Shown: in pieces, positions 1 to 7,165 of the stretch
How the letters are laid out: each line of letters starts with the position of its first letter
How positions within the stretch are numbered: the stretch's first letter is position 1
Origin: Candidatus Cohnella colombiensis
Lineage (GTDB): Bacteria > Bacillota > Bacilli > Paenibacillales > Paenibacillaceae
Assembly (NCBI GenBank): GCA_029203125.1
Contig: CP119317.1
Span: 992,001-1,056,000, forward strand
Direction of reading: 5' to 3'
Length of the DNA: 64,000 nt
The notes under the pieces: generated by a model
What the model was told of the DNA's origin: nothing
What the model saw: the letters and a program-made list of their open reading frames with translations, nothing else
Database searches by the model: none
Made by a program: the position numbers and the translations under genes

Positions 1-87
1 CTTGTAGCTATTCCGATTACTGCATTGTTCATGTACACTCAACGATTCCTCGTTGATGGTCTTACTGCTGGAGCATCTAAAGGATGA
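1..87 (+). CDS. Carbohydrate ABC transporter permease, MalG type (C-terminal end only)
   Basis: Only the last 28 codons are in the window; the frame is open from the first base and ends in TGA at 85-87. The tail QRFLVDGLTAGASKG is the typical C-terminus of MalG-type inner-membrane permeases of maltose/maltodextrin importers (family knowledge). Its stop overlaps the ATG of the amylase lipoprotein in an ATGA arrangement, so the two are probably translated from one message, linking sugar uptake to extracellular starch breakdown. Substrate specificity cannot be judged from this fragment. Confidence 0.75.
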   Translation, partial: LVAIPITALFMYTQRFLVDGLTAGASKG

Positions 88-1709
88 GCAAGCTGCGCTT
101 GTTGCCAGTTATTGTTGTCGTCATGATCTTATGGCTATCTGCATGTTCTTCCGCTCCCCCCGCGGAAACTACAGCTTCGCAGATTGCGACAAGCTCACCC
201 CAATCGTCTCCTTCCCCTCAGGAGGCAATTGGGCCAAGCAATGTCTACTATGAAATCTTTGTTCGTTCATTCGCAGATTCTAATGGAGATGGAATTGGCG
301 ATTTGAATGGTATAACACGGCAATTAGACTACTTGCAATCTTTAGGTATAGAGGGAATTTGGCTTACACCGATTCAACCGTCACCAAGCTATCACGGATA
401 TGATGTGTCTGACTATTATGGGATTAATCCCGACTTTGGTACGCTAGATGATTTCAAAACCTTAATAACGGAAGCTCACAATCGAGACATCCGGATCATT
501 ATGGATTTGGTTATTAATCATACCAGCACTGAGCACCCTTGGTTTATAGATTCAGCACAAGGTAAAGATAGCCCTTATCGCGATTGGTATACATGGGCAA
601 GTCATCGAGAGAAGGGCGCCACTCCTACGGATGGCGCGACGGGTCAAGAGCCTTGGCATCCGAAAGGCGATGACAAGTATCTTGGGATCTTCTGGAGTGG
701 TATGCCTGATCTGAACTTCGATAATGCTGATGTCCGTTCTGAAATGATTAAAATCGGACAATATTGGCTTAAGTTCGGTGTCGATGGGTTTCGGTTGGAC
801 GCTGCGAAGCACATCTTCGGAGATTTTAAGTCTACAATCGCTTCAAAGACGGTTCAAAATAAAAACCAAGTGTGGTGGCAGGAGTTCCGTCATGGGTTGA
901 ATGAAGTTAATCCCGAAGCTTATTTAGTTGGCGAAGTATGGGATGGAGCAGCAGTAATCGCACCTTACTTAGATAATGCGTTAGACTCTGCTTTTAATTT
1001 CGACTTGGCGGGCACGCTCCTGAGTACTGCTAGTTCAGAGAAGGCGACATCAATTGCATTCACATTATCTCGTGTACATGAGTTTTTTGGGAAAAGCTCT
1101 AATGGTCAATTTATAGATGCGCCATTCCTTTCTAATCATGACCAAACACGTGTAATGTCTGCAGTTAAGGGAAATGTGAATCATGCGAAGACGGCAGCAG
1201 CCTTATTGCTTACGATGCCTGGGAAAGCATTCATCTATTATGGTGAAGAGCTTGGGATGAGTGGAATAAAGCCTGATGAGCGCTTGCGTGAGCCATTCCC
1301 TTGGTCACGTGATGGTGGCAGTATAATGGAAACCACTTGGGAACCTTCGATGTATCGCGGAGATGGTGAAGTATCGGTCCAAGCAGAAGATGAGTCCCCC
1401 GACTCATTGCTGAACCGTTATCGTCAATTAATCTCGTGGCGTAAACAAGAGGTTGCCTTAAGATCAGGTAAAATTGCTACCTATGACTCTGATAATGGAT
1501 CTGTGCTGACGTATATAAGAAGTGCAGATGAGCAACAGTTGCTTGTCGCGCACAATTTGTCAGGCACTTCTCAATCGTTAACGTTGTCCGAAACGGATGC
1601 GCAGCCAATAGCCTTCACTAAGGTTGCGCTAACGACTGACAATGGGGCGCAATTATCCGAACATATTTTGCAATTGCCTCCTTATACTACAGCGATATTA
1701 AAACCGTAA
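84..1709 (+). CDS. Secreted GH13 alpha-amylase family lipoprotein
   Basis: A 541-residue glycoside hydrolase of family 13. Residues 1-21 form a lipoprotein signal with lipobox LSAC, so the mature enzyme is probably anchored by Cys21 to the outer face of the membrane. Catalytic regions are visible: NHTSTEHPW, GFRLDAAKHIF with the nucleophile Asp, GEVWD with the acid/base Glu, and NHDQT with the third Asp. A C-terminal beta domain follows from about residue 460. It would hydrolyse alpha-1,4-glucans to maltodextrins for the ABC importer encoded just upstream, with which it overlaps by 4 nt. Exact product specificity (alpha-amylase, or alpha-glucosidase/trehalose-type activity) is not determinable by eye. 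Confidence 0.9.
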   Translation: MSKLRLLPVIVVVMILWLSACSSAPPAETTASQIATSSPQSSPSPQEAIGPSNVYYEIFVRSFADSNGDGIGDLNGITRQLDYLQSLGIEGIWLTPIQPSPSYHGYDVSDYYGINPDFGTLDDFKTLITEAHNRDIRIIMDLVINHTSTEHPWFIDSAQGKDSPYRDWYTWASHREKGATPTDGATGQEPWHPKGDDKYLGIFWSGMPDLNFDNADVRSEMIKIGQYWLKFGVDGFRLDAAKHIFGDFKSTIASKTVQNKNQVWWQEFRHGLNEVNPEAYLVGEVWDGAAVIAPYLDNALDSAFNFDLAGTLLSTASSEKATSIAFTLSRVHEFFGKSSNGQFIDAPFLSNHDQTRVMSAVKGNVNHAKTAAALLLTMPGKAFIYYGEELGMSGIKPDERLREPFPWSRDGGSIMETTWEPSMYRGDGEVSVQAEDESPDSLLNRYRQLISWRKQEVALRSGKIATYDSDNGSVLTYIRSADEQQLLVAHNLSGTSQSLTLSETDAQPIAFTKVALTTDNGAQLSEHILQLPPYTTAILKP

Positions 1710-1718
1710 TCTTATTGT

Positions 1719-1762
1719 GAAAGCCCCACTCCTGAACCCCCTTCAGGAGTGGGGCTTTCTTC
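1719..1762 (+). terminator. Rho-independent terminator after the amylase gene
   Basis: A perfect 16-bp stem (1721-1736 with 1742-1757) with a loop of about 5 nt starts 12 nt after the amylase stop. The 3' arm ends in TTTCTTC, giving a short U tract on the plus strand. It closes the malG-amylase transcript. Confidence 0.85.
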
Positions 1763-1782
1763 GTGCTCGAATGCAAGGTGCG

Positions 1783-1812
1783 TTGACATCGCTCAGAATA
1801 AGGTGATACGAT
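1783..1812 (+). promoter_or_regulatory. Predicted SigA promoter of the FMN reductase gene
   Basis: TTGACA at 1783-1788 and TACGAT at 1807-1812 are separated by 18 bp and lie about 65 nt upstream of the next start codon. The -35 is a perfect consensus and the -10 has four of six consensus bases. Read by eye, without start-site data. Confidence 0.55.
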
Positions 1813-1878
1813 CAATTAAAATTGTTAATATCCACGTCGCAAGCAATATAACCAATCTAGAAATGGAGTGTTCGTACA

Positions 1879-2424
1879 ATGGCTCGTGTGCTTATCATCT
1901 CAGGAAGTCCAACGGCTAATTCAAGATTACATGGCTTAACACAATACAGTGAGCAACGATTACAAGATTTCGGTCACGAGGTGGAAACGCTGTTTGTAGC
2001 CGATTTGCCAGCTGAGGACTTAATTAAAGCAAACTTCGCTGGTCCTGAAATTGTAAAGGCAGTCGCAGCTGTTGATCGTGCGGATGCGGTTATTATCGCA
2101 AGCCCTGTGTATAAAGCATCATTTACAGGTGTGTTGAAGACGTTTCTTGATTTGTTGCCACAGAAAGGGTTGCAAAGCAAACTTGTGTTGCCTCTATTTA
2201 TTGGAGGGTCAATTGCACATTTACTCGCCATTGATTATGCGCTCAAGCCGGTCGTTTCTGCGCTTGGCGGAACGCATATTTTACAAGGTGTTTATGGTAC
2301 GGATCAATGGGTTACACGTCTAGAAGAGGGTGGGTATCGTCTCGATGACGATTTACAGCTGCGGTTGAGTGAATCGGTATCACAGCTTCACCAAGAGCTT
2401 CAGTGGAAGACTGAACGGAAATAA
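1879..2424 (+). CDS. ssuE: NADPH-dependent FMN reductase, SsuE type
   Basis: A 181-residue flavodoxin-fold flavin reductase. The N-terminus ARVLIISGSPTANSR is the phosphate-binding loop. The middle (SPVYKASFTGVLKTFLDLLP, then GGSIAHLLAIDYALKPV) follows the SsuE signature closely, and length matches the family. SsuE supplies reduced FMN to a monooxygenase such as SsuD, which desulfonates alkanesulfonates. No ssuD or sulfonate importer is nearby, so the partner is encoded elsewhere or this reductase serves another enzyme. It is a single-gene unit between a promoter at 1783 and a terminator at 2427. The ribosome binding site is weak (GGAGTG, 6-11 nt upstream). Family is clear, physiological role less so. 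Confidence 0.85.
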   Translation: MARVLIISGSPTANSRLHGLTQYSEQRLQDFGHEVETLFVADLPAEDLIKANFAGPEIVKAVAAVDRADAVIIASPVYKASFTGVLKTFLDLLPQKGLQSKLVLPLFIGGSIAHLLAIDYALKPVVSALGGTHILQGVYGTDQWVTRLEEGGYRLDDDLQLRLSESVSQLHQELQWKTERK

Positions 2425-2426
2425 AC

Positions 2427-2465
2427 AAAGGGTGGTACAGGAGTTGTTCCTGTACCACCCTTTAC
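2427..2465 (+). terminator. Rho-independent terminator after ssuE
   Basis: A perfect 15-bp stem (2427-2441 with 2449-2463) and 7-nt loop begin directly after the ssuE stop. The 3' arm runs into TTTACTTTTC. Without a long U tract it could work in both directions. Confidence 0.85.
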
Positions 2466-2520
2466 TTTTCACACTTATCATATCTGTATAGCCTTCGCAA
2501 AGCTTCTTCACCGTTCAAGG

Positions 2521-2538
2521 ACGCCGAAGGCGTTTTTT
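2521..2538 (+). terminator. Short GC hairpin followed by a T run
   Basis: ACGCC-GAA-GGCGT (2521-2533) is followed by a run of T. It looks like a minimal intrinsic terminator but has no gene of its own directly upstream. It may be a second stop for ssuE or a fragment of a decayed unit in this repeat-rich spacer. Confidence 0.4.
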
Positions 2539-2572
2539 GCTTGTGTCGTGTCATCAGAAGAACTGAAGTTAT

Positions 2573-2754
2573 CGGACATGAGAGACGCTATTTTTGAATT
2601 TAGTGGGGTTGTGAGGAAGGAGCGGACACCACAGCCCTTATATGTGCGTTTGAGCACCTAATCCATATCATTTATTGCAAATAAGGTCTCTCATGTCCGC
2701 TAAGCTCCAAAAAAGTGCAAAATGTAGTAAATAAGGTCTCTCATGTCCGCTAAG
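2573..2754. repeat. Short repeat family: two direct copies and one inverted copy
   Basis: A 26-bp unit with core GGTCTCTCATGTCCGCTAAG occurs at 2679-2704 and 2729-2754, exactly 50 bp apart. An inverted copy with two differences in its last four bases is at 2573-2590. The rest of the 2466-2811 spacer shows no supportable gene. This looks like an intergenic repeat family dispersed in the host genome; copies elsewhere cannot be seen from this window. Confidence 0.7.
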
Positions 2755-2811
2755 GTCTGGAAAATGTGAAAAAGGACACTGAAGCCTTTTCTTTATCCGA
2801 TGAGAAAAAAA

Positions 2812-2931
2812 GGGAATGTATCTCCTGAAGGAGCGACAGTGTTTGCCTTTGAAATCGTGAAATATCCATGTTAACGGTATACTCATTCAGATTTCACGAT
2901 TTCAATAGCAACCGTAAGGAGATACATCCCC
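2812..2931. repeat. 120-bp imperfect inverted repeat (REP- or MITE-like hairpin)
   Basis: The outer arms 2812-2826 and 2917-2931 pair almost fully, and the inner arms 2848-2863 and 2891-2906 pair over 16 bp with one mismatch. The loop is 2864-2890, with an asymmetric segment between the two paired blocks. There is no reading frame, T tract or transposase. The size and layout suit a small non-autonomous palindromic element or an mRNA-stabilising hairpin; no target-site duplication is obvious. Confidence 0.6.
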
Positions 2932-2956
2932 TATAGACTAACATCGACAGGAAAGT

Positions 2957-2987
2957 CAAAAAGGCGCCAAAAGGACGCCTTAAAAAA
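2957..2987 (-). terminator. Terminator of the neopullulanase gene
   Basis: On the minus strand a stem pairs AAGGCGTCC with GGCGCC around an AAAA-type loop (plus positions 2961-2981) and is followed by five U residues (2957-2961). It lies 16-46 nt past the stop of the minus-strand gene ending at 3003. Confidence 0.75.
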
Positions 2988-3002
2988 ATGGTTTCTAACC
3001 CA

Positions 3003-4754
3003 TTACAAACGAATAATGCTATAACCAAGAGGCTGAAGGGATACCTTCAGTCCTTTTTTATTTAGAGTTACCTCTCCATCGCCAAACACGATCTGAGGTT
3101 GAGCACTATTGAGCGTAGCTTCTACCTGAACGCTTGCTTTACGTGAGCCAGCGTTTAATACGATAGCAAACCGCTCCCCGTCCGCCTCGCGAATATAGGC
3201 GAAAGCTGGGCTACCTGCAGATGCATGCGCTACTTCATAGGTGCCGTCACGTAGTGCACGGTGATTGCGACGTAAATGTATGAGCTGTTTGAAAAATGCA
3301 AGTAAATCGACATCTTGCTTCTTCAAATCCCATTCCATACACTTGCGACAGCCAGGATCATTGTCACCGGACAATCCCACTTCGTCACCGTAGTAAATGC
3401 ATGGAGTACCGTTGAACGTAAATTGGATAACCGTCGCTAGCTTCATGCGACGCTTATCCCCCTTGCTCAGAGTGAGCAAGCGAGCAGTATCATGACTACC
3501 TAATAAATTGAAGGTCGCTTCATTCGCTTGTTGCGGATAAGCTGCGAGCAAATAACCTGCAAGGTCAGAAAATTGCTTTCCATCGCGAGTGTTGCGTACA
3601 GCATAGTCTAATACAGCTTCTGTGAATGGATAGTTCATCACAGCATCGAACTGATCTCCGATGAGCCAAGGCAACGAATCATGCCAAATTTCGCCGAGAA
3701 TATATGCTTCAGGGTTAACACCCTTTACGACATCTCGGAATTTGCGCCAAAATGCGTGGTCGACCTCGTTGGCAACGTCAAGACGCCAGCCATCTACACC
3801 GATCTCCTTGATCCAGTAACGTGCAACATCAAGTAAATAGTCTTGAACCTCTGGATGCTCTGTATTTAACTTGGGCATATTTTGTTCAAAAGAAAATGTA
3901 TCATAGGATGGGACACCTTCACGTACTTCTAATGGAAACTCACGAACGTGGAACCATTTTGCATAAGGAGAAGACTCCCCTTTTTCCCGCACGTCGACGA
4001 AAGGCGGCCAATGCTTCCCGCTATGATTGAATACAGCGTCAAGCACCACGCGGATTCCACGAGCATGACAAGCATCAACGAGTTGTTTGAGCTTCTCATT
4101 CGTGCCGAATTGTGGGTCAACCTTCATATAATCAACCGTATCGTACTTATGGTTTGTTGGTGCCTCGAATAGTGGATTGAAGTAGATCGCATTAATACCG
4201 AGTTGTTCTAAGTAATCTAAGTGGTCGATAACACCTTGAAGATCTCCGCCAAAGAAATTGTAAGGTGTTGGCTCGCCGCCCCATTCTTCAACATTGTCCG
4301 GATTGATTGAAGGATCACCATTAGCAAAACGCTCAGGGAAAATTTGATAGAATACCGCATCTTTCACCCATGCAGGAATCGTGAATACGTCAACAGGGTT
4401 AATAAAAGGGAATTCAAAGAAAAGATTGTACGAGCTTGGCTCAGTCTCATGAATGCCTTGCTCATCGAACCATAGTGTTTCATCTTTTGACTGTAGCTTA
4501 AACCCGTATTTCAACCTTCGGAATTCGGGCTCGATTGCGACCAGCCAATAATCAAACAGTTCATCCTGAGCGAAAATTTTCATCGGTGTGTTCTGTGTGC
4601 CGATCACCGACCAGTTATATTTATCTCCATAAAATAGAGTAACCTGCTTTACGTCGTTACGCTTTGTGCGTAGTCGAATATGAATCGTCTTCTGATCGTA
4701 GGAGTAGGACCAGTTTGTTTTCGGACGGTGGAAAATCGCTTCTTTTAACATCAT
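3003..4754 (-). CDS. Neopullulanase / cyclomaltodextrinase / maltogenic amylase (GH13, CBM34 N-domain)
   Basis: A 583-residue cytosolic enzyme of the GH13_20 type. Residues 1-120 match the N-terminal CBM34-like domain of this subfamily (start LKEAIFHRPKTNW), which usually forms the dimer. The barrel carries GWRLDVANEV (nucleophile Asp), GEIWHDSLPWL (acid/base Glu) and LLGSHDTARLL (third Asp). No signal peptide is present, so it would act on imported maltodextrins or cyclodextrins, complementing the secreted amylase at 84. The start is an ATGATG pair behind GAAGGGAG. The gene is transcribed alone and its 5' leader contains a full intrinsic terminator (4773-4816), suggesting attenuation. The three enzyme names cannot be separated from sequence. 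Confidence 0.92.
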   Translation of the reverse strand: MMLKEAIFHRPKTNWSYSYDQKTIHIRLRTKRNDVKQVTLFYGDKYNWSVIGTQNTPMKIFAQDELFDYWLVAIEPEFRRLKYGFKLQSKDETLWFDEQGIHETEPSSYNLFFEFPFINPVDVFTIPAWVKDAVFYQIFPERFANGDPSINPDNVEEWGGEPTPYNFFGGDLQGVIDHLDYLEQLGINAIYFNPLFEAPTNHKYDTVDYMKVDPQFGTNEKLKQLVDACHARGIRVVLDAVFNHSGKHWPPFVDVREKGESSPYAKWFHVREFPLEVREGVPSYDTFSFEQNMPKLNTEHPEVQDYLLDVARYWIKEIGVDGWRLDVANEVDHAFWRKFRDVVKGVNPEAYILGEIWHDSLPWLIGDQFDAVMNYPFTEAVLDYAVRNTRDGKQFSDLAGYLLAAYPQQANEATFNLLGSHDTARLLTLSKGDKRRMKLATVIQFTFNGTPCIYYGDEVGLSGDNDPGCRKCMEWDLKKQDVDLLAFFKQLIHLRRNHRALRDGTYEVAHASAGSPAFAYIREADGERFAIVLNAGSRKASVQVEATLNSAQPQIVFGDGEVTLNKKGLKVSLQPLGYSIIRL

Positions 4755-4772
4755 TAACAGTCTCCCTTCAAT

Positions 4773-4816
4773 AAAAAAGGCACGACCAAGGAACTTTCGC
4801 TCCGAGGTTGTGCCTT
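4773..4816 (-). promoter_or_regulatory. Leader terminator (candidate attenuator) upstream of the neopullulanase
   Basis: On the minus strand the leader contains an 11-bp stem (4806-4816 with 4777-4787). It is capped by a second stem, GGAGC-GAAA-GTTCC, with a GNRA tetraloop, and followed by six U residues at 4773-4778. It ends only about 20 nt before the start codon, and no other minus-strand gene lies upstream that it could terminate. Upstream leader bases 4831-4842 (GGCAATGTTGCC on the minus strand) can fold on themselves or pair, with a 2-nt bulge, with the 5' terminator arm, so an antiterminator is possible. No known riboswitch class was recognised. Confidence 0.6.
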
Positions 4817-4856
4817 ACAATGTAAGTGTGGGCAACATTGCCTTCATATTAAGTTC

Positions 4857-4885
4857 ATTATACGCTACTTGAAAGAAGGATGAAA
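4857..4885 (-). promoter_or_regulatory. Predicted promoter of the neopullulanase leader
   Basis: On the minus strand, TTTCAT (4880-4885) and a perfect TATAAT (4857-4862) are 17 bp apart. Transcription would start near 4850 and give a leader of about 95 nt containing the terminator at 4773-4816. The -35 box is weak, as expected for a regulated promoter. Confidence 0.5.
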
Positions 4886-4995
4886 GGCTCAAAAATGAGA
4901 AGTGAAAAATTGTTCGAATATCCATAAAACCGCGTCAGAGTAAGTGATGTGGGGTACAAGTTTGCTTTTTTCATACAAGTTTCATAAAATTGCTA

Positions 4996-5024
4996 TTGAG
5001 AATCACTGTCAACTAGATTAAAAT
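4996..5024 (+). promoter_or_regulatory. suf operon promoter with overlapping Fur-box-like site
   Basis: TTGAGA (4996-5001), a 17-bp spacer and TAAAAT (5019-5024) form a good SigA promoter 32 nt before sufC. Bases 4997-5011 (TGAGAATCACTGTCA) match the Bacillus 7-1-7 Fur box TGATAATnATTATCA at 11 of 14 positions and cover the -35 and spacer. Iron-dependent repression is therefore inferred, not shown. Confidence 0.55.
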
Positions 5025-5055
5025 GATTATAAATAAGCGTACTGGAGGCAATAGA

Positions 5056-5835
5056 ATGTCTACACAATTTGAAATTAATGGACTGAAATCGACAATTGAA
5101 GGTAAAGAAATATTAAAAGGGATTGACCTAAAGATTCAAGGTGGCGAAGTACACGCAATAATGGGACCGAACGGTACCGGAAAAAGTACACTTGCGTCCG
5201 CATTAATGGGACATCCTAAATATGAAGTAACGGATGGCAAAGTAACTCTGAATGGTGAAGATGTTTTGGAAATGGGAGTGGACGAGCGTGCACGTGCGGG
5301 TCTATTCCTTGCAATGCAATATCCAAGTGAAATTACAGGAGTAACGAATGCAGACTTCCTACGGAGCGCAATTAATGCGCGTCGTGAAGAAGGAAATGAA
5401 ATTTCTTTGATTAAGTTCGTTCGTCAAATGGAAGGCAAGATGAAGGAACTTGAAATGAACCCTGAGTTCATGCACCGTTATTTGAACGAAGGCTTCTCTG
5501 GTGGGGAGAAGAAACGCAATGAAATTTTACAGATGATGCTGCTTGATCCAAAGATCGTTATCTTGGATGAAATCGACTCCGGGTTGGATATTGATGCACT
5601 TCGCATCGTTGCTGACGGTGTAAATGCAATGCGTGCAGAAGATCGTGGCTTCTTGATCATTACCCACTATCAGCGCTTGTTGAACTACATCACGCCAGAC
5701 TATGTCCATGTAATGATGCAAGGACGTATTGTGAAGTCTGGTGGTCCTGAGCTTGCACAGCGTCTTGAAGCTGAAGGCTATGACTGGGTTAAAGAAGAAC
5801 TGGGCATCGTCGACGAGACCGTCGGCCAAGCTTAA
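5056..5835 (+). CDS. sufC: Fe-S cluster assembly ATPase SufC
   Basis: A 259-residue ABC-type ATPase that drives the SufBCD scaffold. Walker A GPNGTGKST, signature FSGGEKKR and Walker B IVILDEIDSGLD are all present and length is typical. The start chosen is ATG 5056 behind ACTGGAGGC; an earlier in-frame ATG at 5023 overlaps the promoter -10 and cannot be the start. First gene of sufCDSUB, whose products assemble Fe-S clusters on SufU/SufB scaffolds with sulfur from SufS. In Bacillus this operon is essential (known). Confidence 0.96.
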   Translation: MSTQFEINGLKSTIEGKEILKGIDLKIQGGEVHAIMGPNGTGKSTLASALMGHPKYEVTDGKVTLNGEDVLEMGVDERARAGLFLAMQYPSEITGVTNADFLRSAINARREEGNEISLIKFVRQMEGKMKELEMNPEFMHRYLNEGFSGGEKKRNEILQMMLLDPKIVILDEIDSGLDIDALRIVADGVNAMRAEDRGFLIITHYQRLLNYITPDYVHVMMQGRIVKSGGPELAQRLEAEGYDWVKEELGIVDETVGQA

Positions 5836-5858
5836 AGAGACGGGGAGGAAATACAATC

Positions 5859-7163
5859 ATGAGTACACCGACCACCTCTTTCGGCAGAGAAGCGGCAGCA
5901 GCGATTGCGCGTAGTAAGAATGAGCCACAATGGCTAGTAAGTCTGCGTGAAGAAGCAGGAGAGCTTGTAGCGAATCTAGAGCTCCCGAAGCCAGAGAAGA
6001 TGCCAGTTCAGCGTTGGACTCTGGACCAATATGGTTCAGATCGTCCAGGTACGACTGTTACTTCCCGCGCAGATCTACCTGCAGCAATTAGCGCGTTATT
6101 GCCTGAAGATCAAGGCAGTTCAATAATCGTGCAACACAACTCTTCTATTATATATGCGCAGCTATCGGATGAGCTTAAAGCGAAAGGTGTATTATTGCTT
6201 AGCTTAGAGGAAGCAGCACGTACGCAAGAGAAGCTATTCCGCGAACATTTCATGACAGCCTATACACAGGATGAGCATAAGCTTGCTGCATTGCATGCAG
6301 CATTATGGAATGGCGGCGTGTTCCTATACGTTCCGCGTGATGTAATTATCGAGGAGCCGATTCAAGCGTTATTGTTCGCTGACGATGCAGAAGCGACATT
6401 CATGCCGCATATTCTTGTCATTGCGGACAATAACAGCCGTGTAGCATTTGTTGAGCAGGTTGCAACTTCTATTGAAGGATCTGCCGCAACGTTGCTACAC
6501 AACAGTGCAGTTGAAGTGTTCACGAAAGCAGGAGCAGTCGTTCGTTATGCAGCAGTCCACCAATTGGATGATAGCGCGATCGATATTGCTTACCGTCGTG
6601 CAATACTTGGCAACGACTCACGCATAGAATGGATTATCGGAGACTTGCACAATGGGAATATCGTATCCGATACGAAATCGGTGCTGCAGGGCAATGGCTC
6701 TACATCGGATTCCAAGATCATCTCGATCGGTACTGCAAGTCAGAAGATGAGCTTGACGACACAAGCGATTCACCACGGACTGTCGACGGAAAGCGATATG
6801 ATTACTCGTGCAGTAATGACGGACAAAGCGACAGCCATCATCAATGGAATTACCAAGATTGAAAAGGGCGCAACGAAATCTAATGGCCAGCAAACAGAAC
6901 GAGTTCTGATGCTCAGTCCAACAGCACGTGGTGATGCGAACCCGATTCTTCTCATTGATGAGGACGATGTTAAAGCAGGTCATGCTGCGAGCGTTGGTCA
7001 AGTAAATGCGGAGCAAGTATATTACTTGATGTCCCGTGGAATTAGTCGCAGAGAAGCAGAGCGTCTCATTATTCACGGATTTTTGGACCCCGTTGTTGCC
7101 GATATTCCACTTGAAGGATTGCGTGAACAATTGCACCGTATTATCGCTAGAAAGCTGGGCTGA
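5859..7163 (+). CDS. sufD: Fe-S cluster assembly protein SufD
   Basis: A 434-residue beta-helix scaffold subunit that pairs with SufB and SufC. The C-terminal half has the SufB/SufD core, with LLIDEDDVKAGHAASVGQ and YYLMSRGISRREAERLIIHG near the end, as in other SufD proteins. Start ATG lies behind GACGGGGAGGAAATAC, 23 nt after sufC. It ends 2 nt before sufS, implying tight translational coupling. Confidence 0.95.
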   Translation: MSTPTTSFGREAAAAIARSKNEPQWLVSLREEAGELVANLELPKPEKMPVQRWTLDQYGSDRPGTTVTSRADLPAAISALLPEDQGSSIIVQHNSSIIYAQLSDELKAKGVLLLSLEEAARTQEKLFREHFMTAYTQDEHKLAALHAALWNGGVFLYVPRDVIIEEPIQALLFADDAEATFMPHILVIADNNSRVAFVEQVATSIEGSAATLLHNSAVEVFTKAGAVVRYAAVHQLDDSAIDIAYRRAILGNDSRIEWIIGDLHNGNIVSDTKSVLQGNGSTSDSKIISIGTASQKMSLTTQAIHHGLSTESDMITRAVMTDKATAIINGITKIEKGATKSNGQQTERVLMLSPTARGDANPILLIDEDDVKAGHAASVGQVNAEQVYYLMSRGISRREAERLIIHGFLDPVVADIPLEGLREQLHRIIARKLG

Positions 7164-7165
7164 GC

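Noticed and set aside
2679..2754. Two identical 26-bp repeats with 50-bp period, possible CRISPR
   Set aside because: Only two direct copies, no further spacers, no cas gene nearby, and an inverted third copy. Treated as a dispersed intergenic repeat.
2668..2886. Minus-strand open frame of 72 codons
   Set aside because: It runs through the repeats and the hairpin, has no ribosome binding site and no recognisable protein.
5023..5055. Earlier in-frame ATG for sufC
   Set aside because: It overlaps the -10 box, has no binding site, and the family N-terminus begins at 5056.
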